From NCBI GenBank assembly GCA_015680905.1, contig CM027378.1, forward strand, positions 45,276,001 through 45,340,000: 64,000 nucleotides of DNA, given 5' to 3'. Numbering within the stretch: the stretch's first letter is position 1; each line of letters starts with the position of its first letter. A program made the translations under genes and the position numbers. The notes below the pieces were generated by a model, which had not been told where the DNA came from, made no database searches, and saw only the letters and a list, made by a program, of their open reading frames with translations. The DNA comes from Coptis chinensis. Its lineage: Eukaryota; Streptophyta; Magnoliopsida; Ranunculales; Ranunculaceae. Positions 24,890 to 34,584 of this stretch are shown here, in pieces.

Positions 24890-24896
24890 TATAAAT
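24890..24896 (+). promoter_or_regulatory. TATA box of a decayed internal module
   Basis: TATAAAT is followed by CTCTCCTCTTCAACC-type pyrimidine-rich sequence and, 85 bases on, an ATG with only 13 codons left. Layout matches that before aORF2, suggesting a duplicated promoter whose ORF was lost. Confidence 0.4.
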
Positions 24897-25680
24897 CCAA
24901 CTCTCCTCTTCAACCTTCACTCATCCCCTTCTCTCACTCTCCTCAAATTCATCTTCACAAATTCTCATTTTCTTCAACATAATGAATCCAATCGAGCGAT
25001 TGGAAATGGAGCAACGCGAATGAGCTATCACATTATTTGTAATAAAAGTGTTTATCATTGTTCTACTGTCGCTCATGTATAACATGCTCCAGAATATCTA
25101 GATCTATGTAACCGACATCTCTCTTTCCCTATGTCATTTTGTATATTAGTATGGTGTGTTAAATAATTCTCACACATTTGTACAGTCTACGTATTAAATG
25201 GAGAAGTTCCTTTTTTTTTTTTTTTAAATATTTGTGTGTATTAGTTATATTTTTTTCTCTAAAAAAAAACGATCAAAACCATAACAAAGAAGAAAAATCT
25301 ATAACTCACCAAAATAATTCAATCTCAACTTATTATTTTCAGAAGATCACACACGCTACACGATACGCCTAAAAACCATCGAGCACGCTGCTCGATTATT
25401 CTTTTCATCTTCCATTATTGAGGTATGATCAACAATTCAGAAATTACCCAGAGGTCTAACAAAGACTTTGTGAAACCTTCATCCGTATTTTCTAACAATG
25501 AAACATCTCATTAATTGTTTTTGGAAATCTGACATGATGAAAAGACTTACTATGGATACCCATATTTGTTGTTCATAAAGGTATGTGTCACAACAACACA
25601 TGAGTCACTTGTGTTTTCACCTATTAATTTCGGATTTAACTACACTTGGAATCCTGATTGGTACAGACTCATAGATTGGC

Positions 25681-25687
25681 TATAAAT
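25681..25687 (+). promoter_or_regulatory. TATA box before aORF2
   Basis: TATAAAT lies 72 bases before the aORF2 ATG, followed by a CT-rich leader (CTCTTCTTTTCAGCC...), typical of a plant core promoter. It would give aORF2 its own short transcript, independent of the LTR. Confidence 0.45.
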
Positions 25688-25752
25688 CTCTTCTTTTCAG
25701 CCATTCTCATTTCAAGCATTCTTCACTATCCTTCCCTCCGTAATACTTCCAA

Positions 25753-26828
25753 ATGGATCACCCAAGAAAAATAATGTCTGAGAAAGACTACCTGAAAATG
25801 TTTGATGATAGCCGGTTTTCTCCTTATTTTGACACAAAAATTGTACGTTGAGGATGGATGCCTCTTCTATATCATTCAGCAGTTGGTTATTCTCGAGAAT
25901 TGGTTTTGATGTTCTACCAATTTAGCGGTCCTGAAAATGGAAAATTCTACTTCAATGCCTATGGACAATGATTTGAATTAACTAGGGAAATTATCTCCGA
26001 CATACTTCAAATTCCAATGAATACACAAGAGTTCCTTTTTCCATAGTCAACATTTGATTCCGTCAAAACTTTACTACAAGCTACTGTATCTTGTGGCGAA
26101 GTCGTAAATAGACATCACGTTGTTCTTCAACGCTCTTTGAAACAGAATCAACGAGTTGTGCTCCACTGGTTGGGACACAATGTGGTAGGTACATCACACC
26201 AATCAGAAGTTACAAAGCCTCAACTTCACCTACTTTGGATTTTGCATACTCAAAGGGATGATTTTTGTCTAATCCAACACCTCTGGAACGCGATCACCAG
26301 GAAAATGAGATGGTTAGCACCTCTACCTACTTTAGTCACGAAAATTATGATGCATTGGGGTTATCCAGTAATTTCTCCAGAGACCCCCCTTCAAAGAGCA
26401 AATATTAGTGCACTCCACACAGACTACTCCGTTGGTTATTGGACTCTTGATACTCTGACAGATGAACAGAACGACCCAAGCTCAAACTCTGAACATTTTT
26501 TTGATGAACATGCCATGCTAAACATTTTTAATCCCATGGAAGGTATTCAATTTCTTCATCAAGGCATCGCGGGAACTACACGCCGTCGAAAATAATCATT
26601 AAGACTCTTAAGGATTTCCAAGAACGTCAAGCAATGCATGATGTTGAACAGGAGGAAATCTTGAAAAATCATTCTCGGTCCTTGCAAAATCACGCCTCCT
26701 AATGGAGAATCAAACTACACTCTCTCGCCACCAAGGGGACATTTAGATGCAAAATCGACCAACAAATTGAGGAACTAAATAGTGTGGTGCACGATTTGCG
26801 TCTCCAGAATCATCATAATAATCCATGA
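25753..26828 (+). pseudogene. aORF2: accessory protein of element C
   Basis: From ATG 25,753 one frame runs to 26,595 with only three in-frame stops (two TGA, one TAG), so about 280 codons are still aligned. Order: FSPYFDTKIV, RELVLMFYQFSG, FYFNAYGQ, LTREIISDILQIPM, RVVLHWLGHNVVGTSHQSEV, LHLLWILHTQRDDFCLIQHL, VTKIMMHWGYP, EHFFDEHAM, PMEGIQFLHQG, basic TRRRRK-like end. After a frame change a charged coiled-coil tail (ERQAMHDVEQEEILKNH; QIEELNSVVHDLRLQN) reaches 26,828. No transmembrane helix or signal peptide is visible. Homologous to aORF1 and to B's copy. Function unknown. Confidence 0.65.
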
Positions 26829-27055
26829 TTTTCTTATTGAATAAAAATAGAATAATAATACTAAGTCAATAAATAAATAATCGAATATATCATTATGTTT
26901 TTGCCATATTATGAATTTTGTTGTTATTATCTTTGTGTCTTCTTTTGTAAGAAATGCCTACTAGAATTGTCATAATTCACGTTGTGACAAGAACAATTTT
27001 AACATGTGATTTTCAATGTCATTACAGGAGGGTCTATTTCTTTACTTCATCCAAC

Positions 27056-28192
27056 ATGGCATCTTCATCAAACATTGCATCTTCATCAAACATGACACCT
27101 CCGAAACTCATTCCTGAGCAATCCTTTCAGTCTATGATGGATTCCAATACTTATGGCCATCTCTTTCGTGACTACATCACTAACATTGGGTGGTCTTCCC
27201 TAGTTCTTCAACCTAACCAAACTTATTCACCAAGTTTGCCTGCATACTTTTATGCTAATATGGAAGACACACCAGCATTCAACCATGTGCATGGCGTTTT
27301 TTTAGACAGGTTCACAATCATAGTTGATGGCACACATCATATTTTTTCTAAACAACAGCTTGCCCTAACTTTGGATCTTCCCTATCACAATCCAGCAGAA
27401 GCATGGTATTACAACTTCCATAATTCTCACATGTCCTTTCATTGGACAGCTTTTCGCACAGTATACGGTGATGGTCTTGAAATTAAACAAGTAGGAACTG
27501 GACCGATGTAATGGCGAGCCATCACCATTCCCTTAGCAAGCATGACCATGAACATGGGGACTACGATGTTGTTTATACTCCTGAACATCATGGGAGATTA
27601 GCATTTTTCTACGGCCAATGAGGCTGTATGCGTAGTATTCAATGCACTTGCTCAGCGTCATTCACTATTTGATATTTCAGGTCGTGTCATCTCCAATCTG
27701 AAGCAAGCTCGCACTGTTCAGGATCAGTATATACTATTGCCAGTAACTGCTTGCCGAATTATGAGGACACATTTCCCACAGTTTTCAGCTACATTTCATG
27801 ACTGGGTTAAGGTTGATTCTATGTGCCTGGCAAACAAAATAATTCATTCATTAAGGTTTAGGCAATGGAAATGTCCTGCTAGGTACCTGAGGCATGTTCG
27901 TTGTTACACAAACAACGAAAAATTGTTGGCACATTTGAACAACTCCAGAGAACAACAATGGGCAGAAATTTGGCAGCAAATTATCTTTTGGCGTGATGCT
28001 AAGGAAATGCATTTCATTCAAGAAGACGCCAAACCAGCAAGTCGACTTTGTAGGATATTGTACATATATCTAGCTATAAATAGTTATGTTTCGTGTGCTA
28101 TTGTTTTTCGTTGTTTCTTCCTGAATAATATATTATGTTCTCCAACCTTTCTGTTTCAGCAATCCAACCCTAATTTTGTTCACGGTTCTTAG
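27056..28192 (+). pseudogene. aORF3: accessory protein of element C
   Basis: ATG 27,056 (MASSSN with an imperfect SSSN repeat) opens one frame to 28,192 with just two in-frame stops (near 27,509 and 27,600). Residues 20-110 have the same layout as aORF2 (LFRDYI..IGWSSLV, LPAYFYANM, QQLALTLDLPYHN), but the rest is distinct: TACRIMRTHFPQF, DSMCLANKIIHSLRF, EQQWAEIWQQIIF. The last 45 codons hold a hydrophobic stretch that could be a membrane segment. They also contain a GT...TTTCTGTTTCAG arrangement (about 28,052-28,159) that could be an intron. An ATTACAG acceptor-like site lies just before the start, at 27,021-27,027. Confidence 0.6.
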
Positions 28193-29697
28193 GTAATTTC
28201 TTTCTTTATATATTGATACTTCGAGGACTAAGCATCATTCAGTTTGGGGGTGTTTTAAACTTGTAGCAAAAATTAGGCAAATTGTAGCATGTATATAGTT
28301 TTTATTTTCTTGTTAATAATTGTACTTAGTGACAACGTCTTGTTTCCTTTTCAATGATGAAAATTGTCTAGAAATCTCACATTAGTATCCGAATTAGGAT
28401 TGTTTTTAAGAAACTTAAGATAATACGTATGCAATAATTTATACATCTTTTCATGAACATTCATGCACTGAGTATCATCGATTGTACATAGCAGTAAGTT
28501 TATAGAAACCGTGGTTAGTTACTTAAACGATCAATCCTGTGAGAATCTAACCAAAAAGCCTCGATATGTGTGATATGTGAGTAATGACATAGAGGAGTAG
28601 TTTTTCCGAATAGAGAAAATCATGCGTCTACTTACTTGATCACCATCCGAACCCTAGGCGAGAATTTAGGCCATCTCTGGATTGACATAGCCAAAAATTC
28701 ATACCTGTTAAAATTTTTACCGCTAGTCAATCTGCTGAACCTTTCATCAAACCTTTCATTTTCACCAAAAATCCCTTACCCGTCTAGTAACCCTAAATAA
28801 ATTAAACCTACCTAAATGAGGAGTATGAGAAATAGAATGAAATGTAGAAAAATAAAGAGAAATACTTGTCCCAAATAAAAGTCAGTTACTTGCTTCAAAA
28901 AAAAAATCATCATCATCAGTATCCAGAGGCTTAAGAGCAAGGTTGGGAAACTCAGTTAGAAGCACGAAAGAAAACAAGGACTTCTCTAGTGTAAATATCT
29001 TGAAGACCCTATTCTCTCATACTCGTCAATTTTGATTATCCATTTCCATTTTCTTCTACACCATCACCTAAGCTCCACAATACCTAATAAAGACCTCTAG
29101 CTCAATTAGGAGTAGGATGGTGTGATAATAAGTAGTAGACGTGATTGATCGACCTCGGCTCCTCTGACTGTCATTGAGTATGTGAGGAAATATGTGCCCA
29201 CTGCACACTGGAGTTAGCAAAACCTAAGTGGAAAAATTATGAGTGAATTTGTGTTTCGACACACACCTGTGAGAACCCATTTAGGTACGCTCTCCAAAGG
29301 ATCCAGAAATGGCCCTGCTTGTACATTTCAATGAAGAGTTCACTGTATGCATGATCATATGTAGATGTTTTAATTATTGAATGCATATTAACTTGAGTTT
29401 CAAAGAAATCAATCCTCGTTCCCTGCTAAGGAGATGTATGGATATCTGAGATTAATTTAGGAAATGAGTTTTTGTCACTGAGTCGTTGTAGTATAAATGA
29501 AGTTTGTGAGTATCTTCTCTGGAAAACTCTCACGAAGCTATAACTCGTTCACTAGGGAATTCCTAGTGGTTGAAGGCCTTGTTGCATATGGTCAATGCAA
29601 CCGCAATCTGCAAAACGAGAATTAGTTAGGACTACACATTTTTGGCCACTTATCTGTTTTAGTGTCTCTTCTTTGCTTGAGGACAAGCAAAGTGTTG
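28193..29697 (+). other. Element C 3' untranslated internal region
   Basis: Non-coding. A G-tract with its left context (CGAGGACTAAGCA...GTTTGGGGGTG, 28,222-28,252) resembles the real polypurine tract at 29,698. The part 28,400-29,690 is related to the 3' internal regions of B (9022-10,400) and E2 (36,749-38,150), although the LTRs of C and B/E2 are different. Confidence 0.65.
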
Positions 29698-29710
29698 TTT
29701 GGGGGTAGTG
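29698..29710 (+). other. Element C polypurine tract
   Basis: TTTGGGGGTAGTG abuts the 3' LTR start TGATAAGC. It primes plus-strand DNA synthesis during reverse transcription. The same layout is seen at the 3' LTRs of B and E2. Confidence 0.8.
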
Positions 29711-31274
29711 TGATAAGCACCCAAAACTGTAATATTAAACCCCATTGAGACAAATAAATTTGGTTAATTATGTGTTTAATAATCATGAAATAAGTATATT
29801 TTCGTACTTTTGCAGGTCTTCGCAGTAAACATGAAAATATTGATTAAACCTACGTTAAAGCACGGGGAACGATGTATATATTAATTCTTCCAAATCAGCC
29901 ATGTGAAGCTAAACAAAGACGGATCAAAGCCGGAAACTTAAACATGACAGAATCGAGTCAGAACGGGACTATGTAAAGAAAAATGTAAACTTTTGGAGCT
30001 CATATCTCGTTAACCTGGACTCCAATTTCGGCAAGCAAGCTGCCCAGATGATCAACACGACTAGCTCTACCTTAGGCTAGAAATTGCAGAAATTGACGTC
30101 CGGACCTACCAATAGACATAGCACATGGACCCACAAGAAGAGATGAGTCATCAATCATGGAGCATATCAAGACAAAAGTGCCAAATTATTGGTGCAAAAT
30201 TGACACCTTGCATGTAATTAATAATATTAGGTGTTAATAATGAAAAAAAGCAAGATGTCACTTTGTTTTAATGTGGTGGATAAAAGTGAATTAAATGTGT
30301 ATGTGTGTGTTTTCACGTGGGATGAAGGGGAGAATTCTAAAAAGAAGGAAAAAAACAAAACAAGGGGGGATGCACTCCATTTACTCCCTTGACTTCTTTT
30401 CCTTTATCATGCATTATTTTTTTTAGTTCCTTAGTAAGTTCTTAGTTTAGTTTTAGTTTTAAGTTTTTATAAAAAAGCTTATAATAGTTTTAATGGTAGA
30501 AACCTTTGTATTCTTATTCTAAATAAAATCTAAACTTCTTAATGCAAGTGAGTGCTTCTATTTTTCTTCTTCTTCTTTCTCTTTCTCATATACATATCTA
30601 TTTGCATCTTTCATTTTTATCCCTAGGATCATGAGCTAAAACCTTCCCTTTGTGGGGGGTTAATGATGCTCATGTGAGGGATAACCTTTGTGATGTGATT
30701 TTAGTAAGTTGTTTAGGAAGAACAACTAGACCTACATCCTATCCCAAAATGGTAGTTGGTGTAGAGTCTAGTTAGGAATCAAGGTGATGATCTTAGAGAT
30801 AAGTCATTGCTTTGGTTCTACATGCTAGCAATATGATCTTAGAGATGAGTCATAGTGTTAGGGATCAAGTTAATCTTTATTAGGACTTGTCTATGAGTTC
30901 TAGGAAGGTTAAGATGCAAGAACCTAGAATCATACAATAGAGGTTATCTTCATATGAGGAGAACTAACTCTCCACACCTATCTAGAAGAAAATTTTTATC
31001 TTTGTTTTAGTTGCATGTTTACGTAACTTAAAGTTTTTAGTTTTTACATTAAAAGAAACCAAGTAGTTAGTATCAATTCAACCATAGCTTAAAACTTACT
31101 CACTAGTTTCCTAAAAGAGCAAAAACAAATTGTAAGTTGTCTTAGACTTAGGATGGTTCCAAATCCCTACTCAAAACTATGCACACAAATATCGTGAGTA
31201 AGGAAAAATCTTTGTATTCTCACTTTGTCAAATTAGATAATCAAATCTCTAACATACGCAAAAGGTGAACATCA
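29711..31274 (+). repeat. Element C 3' LTR
   Basis: 1564 bp, TGATAAGCACCCAAAAC to GGTGAACATCA, matched with 10,825-12,402. Followed directly by the target duplicate TTTAT (31,275-31,279), then element B sequence TATACTAGGG. Confidence 0.93.
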
Positions 31275-31766
31275 TTTATTATACTAGGGATAATTATTCT
31301 ACTATGAAATATTTTTGGGTTTTTGTATTTTTGGAAACATTTATGAAATGCAGGAAAGAAAAATGGAAAATTTTGGCATGATGTATCTGTTTTACCTTCT
31401 ACTCATATACCAAATTTCACAATAAAACAAAATAAAACAATTAGATAATATTAAGAATATAATTAAACTTATACTAAACGTCATACACGTAAGAAAGAAA
31501 AAGAAAAAGAAATATATCCAACTATACGGACACTAGGGAGATTCCTAGTCAGAATCCGTGTTTGACTCGTCTCGACGTCGAGAATATCCTTCTCCTTGAT
31601 AACGTTGGGTCCTAGCATGTCTATCACTACACGGGAGCGCGTCTCTGATGCTCTGTAGTGTTCTAGTGACACTGTGCTGAAAACGTCACTGCTTCTGCTA
31701 GAATGACTGTTACTCCTCTCTGAGGGTTCGTTGTTCCACTATAATGTTTCCCTAAGTTTCTCTGAG

Positions 31767-32602
31767 CTAGTAGAGATACGCATGCAGAATCCTCTGGCTG
31801 CCATGGAGGAAGTGAATTCCATCCATGGGCTGAGTGAACTGTTGAGTGGCATCTTCTGTGAAGTAATCCACTTTCTCAGTCAGGCGTGCTTGCTCGGCGG
31901 CTCTGACGGTAGGTGGAAGCCATAACTTCTTGACGCAGTGGGCATAGATAGGACATGTGGTAGCGTCCTTGACCTCCACTAGGGCGTCTGTGGCCTCGAA
32001 CCCCCAGTGCTGCATGATCCTGATGACCATCATTGGTAAAGGATCGATGGACTTCTTGGGTTTACAGAGCTACTCCCAAACGAAGGTGACGATGCAGAAG
32101 CTATTATTCTGCTCTTGAATAATCCATATAATATGGAGCATCGCCTTACCAATATCAGAAGGCTTGGCTGAGCCAAGCAGGTTGTAGGTTGTCTACTGAG
32201 ATACTGCTAACTAATTCTTTCGCAGCGAACTCTAAAAAGCACATTGAGACTTGGGATTTTTCATCCCCTCAAGAAGTGTCTCTACCATCATCACATCGAT
32301 GGTCTTGTTATCTAGGGACTGTTCTGTCTTAACATAAGTCTTAAGAGGAATCCCCATAACTCCACTCACCACTTCTTTGGTGAGCTCCAGTGAGCGGCCA
32401 TCCTTAACAACTGTGATGTGGTCATCCTCCCATATAAGCATGCAATTATAAAATGAAAGAGTAAGAGAAGCAGCACCTTCCAATAAAACCAAGGGTTCCT
32501 ATTCTCTTCTTCTAATTGCAGCCTTGAAGTGCACTTCAAATAGATTGGAATTGAAGAGGTTTGAAAATTTTGCTCCGGCATGATTTTAAGAACTCGGGCC
32601 AT
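31767..32602 (-). pseudogene. aORF copy of element B
   Basis: Minus-strand frames 32,602-32,366, 32,492-32,232 and 32,033-31,767 make one broken protein related to aORF2 of C. Matches in order: PEQNF, LTKEVVSGVMGIPL (against LTREIISDILQIPM), LGSAKPSDIG...LHIIWIIQEQNNSFCIV (against VGTSHQSEV...LHLLWILHTQRDDFCLI), IRIMQHWGFE (against TKIMMHWGYP), VDYFTEDAT, PMDGIHFLHGS (against PMEGIQFLHQG). Two frameshifts and several stops disrupt it. It is the only aORF left in B, and is clearly diverged from all three in C. Confidence 0.65.
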
Positions 32603-32817
32603 TTAGAGTAGGGATTCATAAAATTGAAGTTTTGAGTTGGAATTAGGGTAGAAAATGGAATAGGCTGTAAAAATTTAGAGTGGAGGTGTGTATGGTGGAC
32701 GGGCGGTCACGAGCTAGGAAAGGGCGGTCGCGAGCTGGTGTGGGCGGCTAGGGTTGGGAATTTTTTGAGGAAAAAGATAGGAAGTTAGGCAGTCGCATGG
32801 GCTAAATAGTTTGATGT

Positions 32818-32834
32818 CACGTGCCTTGCACGTG
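32818..32834 (-). promoter_or_regulatory. Two G-boxes before element B's aORF
   Basis: CACGTGCCTTGCACGTG gives two CACGTG cores 11 bases apart, about 220 bases upstream of the aORF start. A TATTTAG-type TATA-like element lies between. Element C has one CACGTG before aORF1. Regulatory function is inferred. Confidence 0.35.
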
Positions 32835-33240
32835 CCTCTCTAATGAAATTGAAATTTTGGCCCAAGCCCTAATGAAATTGAAATTTTTGCCCAAGCCCAA
32901 ATGAAATCAGGAAATTTCGATCTTCTCCTCAGTGCCTTGCCAACTTCAAGTGCCAATCTGCGCTTTCTTACTCGTTTGATCTTGACCCGTGAGGTACCAA
33001 AACGATCAGCATCGAAAATGCAACATAACGGTATAGGGTACACTCACATCTAATGGTGGATGAAAAACATATGATGGAAAGAAACTAAAAGGAATTGTAG
33101 GGAAATATGTACAGATAACATAAAGAAAATTTTAATTAATTCTTTTGGGTTTTGAATAAGTTTGACTAAAATTTTAAAAATGTGGGTCGTTTAAATTCAT
33201 ATCCATAAGACTTGGAAGTTTTTGAAAACTTGAGTCAATC

Positions 33241-33552
33241 CTAACCAGATAGTTGGATTACTCTCTTAGACCGAGCGTAATGCACTGGAGGATAACATGT
33301 GTAGACTTTATAAACAGAATTATTATGAGGTTGAAGACTGGGGCAAGTTGGTGTTTGACAGTTCAAGCACCAGCATTCTCTCATAGCTCGTCTCTTACGT
33401 GTGTATGAACTCTTACCTAAACCAGGAATGATTTTCAGTATATGTGTCAATATCTTCAACAGCAGTTCTCTAGGAAGTGTTTGCACATGATCATTGAAAC
33501 TTATCCATCTAGTCTTACTTGGTGGACGATTTTTCTTTGCTACAGAAGACAT
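33241..33552 (-). CDS. Short Cys-containing ORF with F-box-like motif (element B copy)
   Basis: An uninterrupted 103-codon frame, ATG at 33,552. It begins MSSVAKKNRPPSKTRWISF, contains TLPRELLLKILTHILK at about residues 26-42, and has a Cys-rich part (CWCLNCQTPTC) at about residues 61-71 with another Cys after VYKVYT. The first 35 residues match the truncated ORF at 22,362 of C, so it belongs to the retroelement family, in the spacer between gag/pol and the aORFs. LPRELLLKIL looks like the start of an F-box; a full F-box of about 45 residues is not clearly present. Function unknown; it could still be a decayed remnant. Confidence 0.4.
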   Translation of the reverse strand: MSSVAKKNRPPSKTRWISFNDHVQTLPRELLLKILTHILKIIPGLGKSSYTRKRRAMRECWCLNCQTPTCPSLQPHNNSVYKVYTCYPPVHYARSKRVIQLSG

Positions 33553-34584
33553 TTTTGAAAAGTTTTATAGAAAAGAGAGGGATTGAGAAGGGAAAAAGAT
33601 TTGTAAGACGGAAGGGAAAGATTTTTTAGAAAGGAAAATTTTGAAAATTTGTACAAATTTGAGTCTTTTAACTTCAAATTCTCGAGACAAAATAGAGAGG
33701 TAGAGACAAAAGACAGAATTAAACAGATAATAGTATCACTTTGGGTTACTCTATTTGTTTAATTCTCGTTTGGAGACGTCTCGTCTCTCCTTTTTTTTTT
33801 AGTTGGTTTTCTCAATCAAAATATATCTTTAACCATATAGAGGTTTTGTAAAGAAGATAAAGTTATACGTGAATCCGGTATCATTTTGGTTACTCCGAGG
33901 CGTATAACTTTCACTTTTATATCCTTTAGTTTTGAAAACTATGGAGAGATGTTTTAAGAAACTAGTACTCAAAAGCTGTGATTCTCTATGCTACTACTTG
34001 AAAACAAACCATAACAGATAATCTTAGGCAACTTTCATGTCGGATCTGTGGCAAACCCAATCTAGATAGACAGAGTTTCAGCTATGCGAGTTGGGGGATT
34101 TACTACGCAAGACATGGAATGTCCTAAATGGAATGTCCTGACCCGGGCGAATAGCTTGGTGATATATGCAACCATTAGTAAGCAAAGATGATCTCAAACC
34201 ACCCCTAGATTGCGTTGTTCTAGGGGTTGGTCTGTGTAAAATCCATTGCTCGATTTGTTTTTGAAAAATCACTTAACTATTGATGAATTGAGAATCTATC
34301 ATTAACAAAACAAAGAAAACAACTCTTTTTGAAAAAGAAATCTAAAATAAAGAAAAGAAAATTTGTATACTTGCTCTACAAGTGTACTCAAACGATGAGT
34401 AAAAAGTGTTTTACAAAGAATATGTGAGATATACGTGGGCTAAGGCTCTGGCACTTACAACCACACACTCCAAATGGAGGGTCTGGTTACCTTATTGATG
34501 TATTCCCTTAAAGCAAAAGATGAGATGGAATGGGAAAGGAATCATCGGAAAAGAGGAATTAATCCTCGTAGATGGGATGATTAA
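33553..34584 (-). other. Element B post-integrase spacer and pol-deletion joint
   Basis: 33,800-34,510 is homologous to 38,770-39,770 of E2 and partly to 22,200-23,110 of C. In C this sequence follows the integrase stop; here it follows gag directly, so the joint near 34,520-34,590 is where protease to integrase were lost. No coding region is seen. Confidence 0.6.

Larger units (their letters stand above)
24613..25752 (+). other. Spacer between aORF1 and aORF2, with two promoter-like modules
   Basis: After aORF1 the sequence is AT-rich and non-coding. A TATAAAT at 24,890 is followed by a CT-rich leader and an ATG at 24,982 that opens only 13 codons. A second TATAAAT at 25,681 has the same type of CT-rich leader and precedes aORF2. 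The stretch 25,020-25,420 shows nothing coding apart from a chance T-run ORF. Confidence 0.5.
10825..31274 (+). mobile_element. Element C: 20.45-kb Athila-type Ty3/gypsy retrotransposon
   Basis: It has a 5' LTR (10,825-12,402), primer site, long leader, gag, protease, RT, RNase H, integrase, a 6-kb accessory-ORF region, a polypurine tract and a 3' LTR (29,711-31,274). The 5-bp TSD TTTAT occurs at 10,820-10,824 and 31,275-31,279, and E2 carries the uninterrupted paralogous site at 38,574-38,578. A solo LTR adds 2.6 kb in the leader. All coding regions carry stops or frameshifts, so it is not autonomous now. The LTRs differ by scattered substitutions and a small deletion near 30,130. Confidence 0.92.

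Noticed and set aside
25178-25372. ORF with a poly-Phe run
   Set aside because: Read through a T-run; no similarity or context.
27056-28192. Calling aORF3 a retroviral envelope
   Set aside because: No signal peptide, no cleavage site and at most one hydrophobic segment, which may be an intron; the N-terminal half is related to aORF2, which has no membrane segment.
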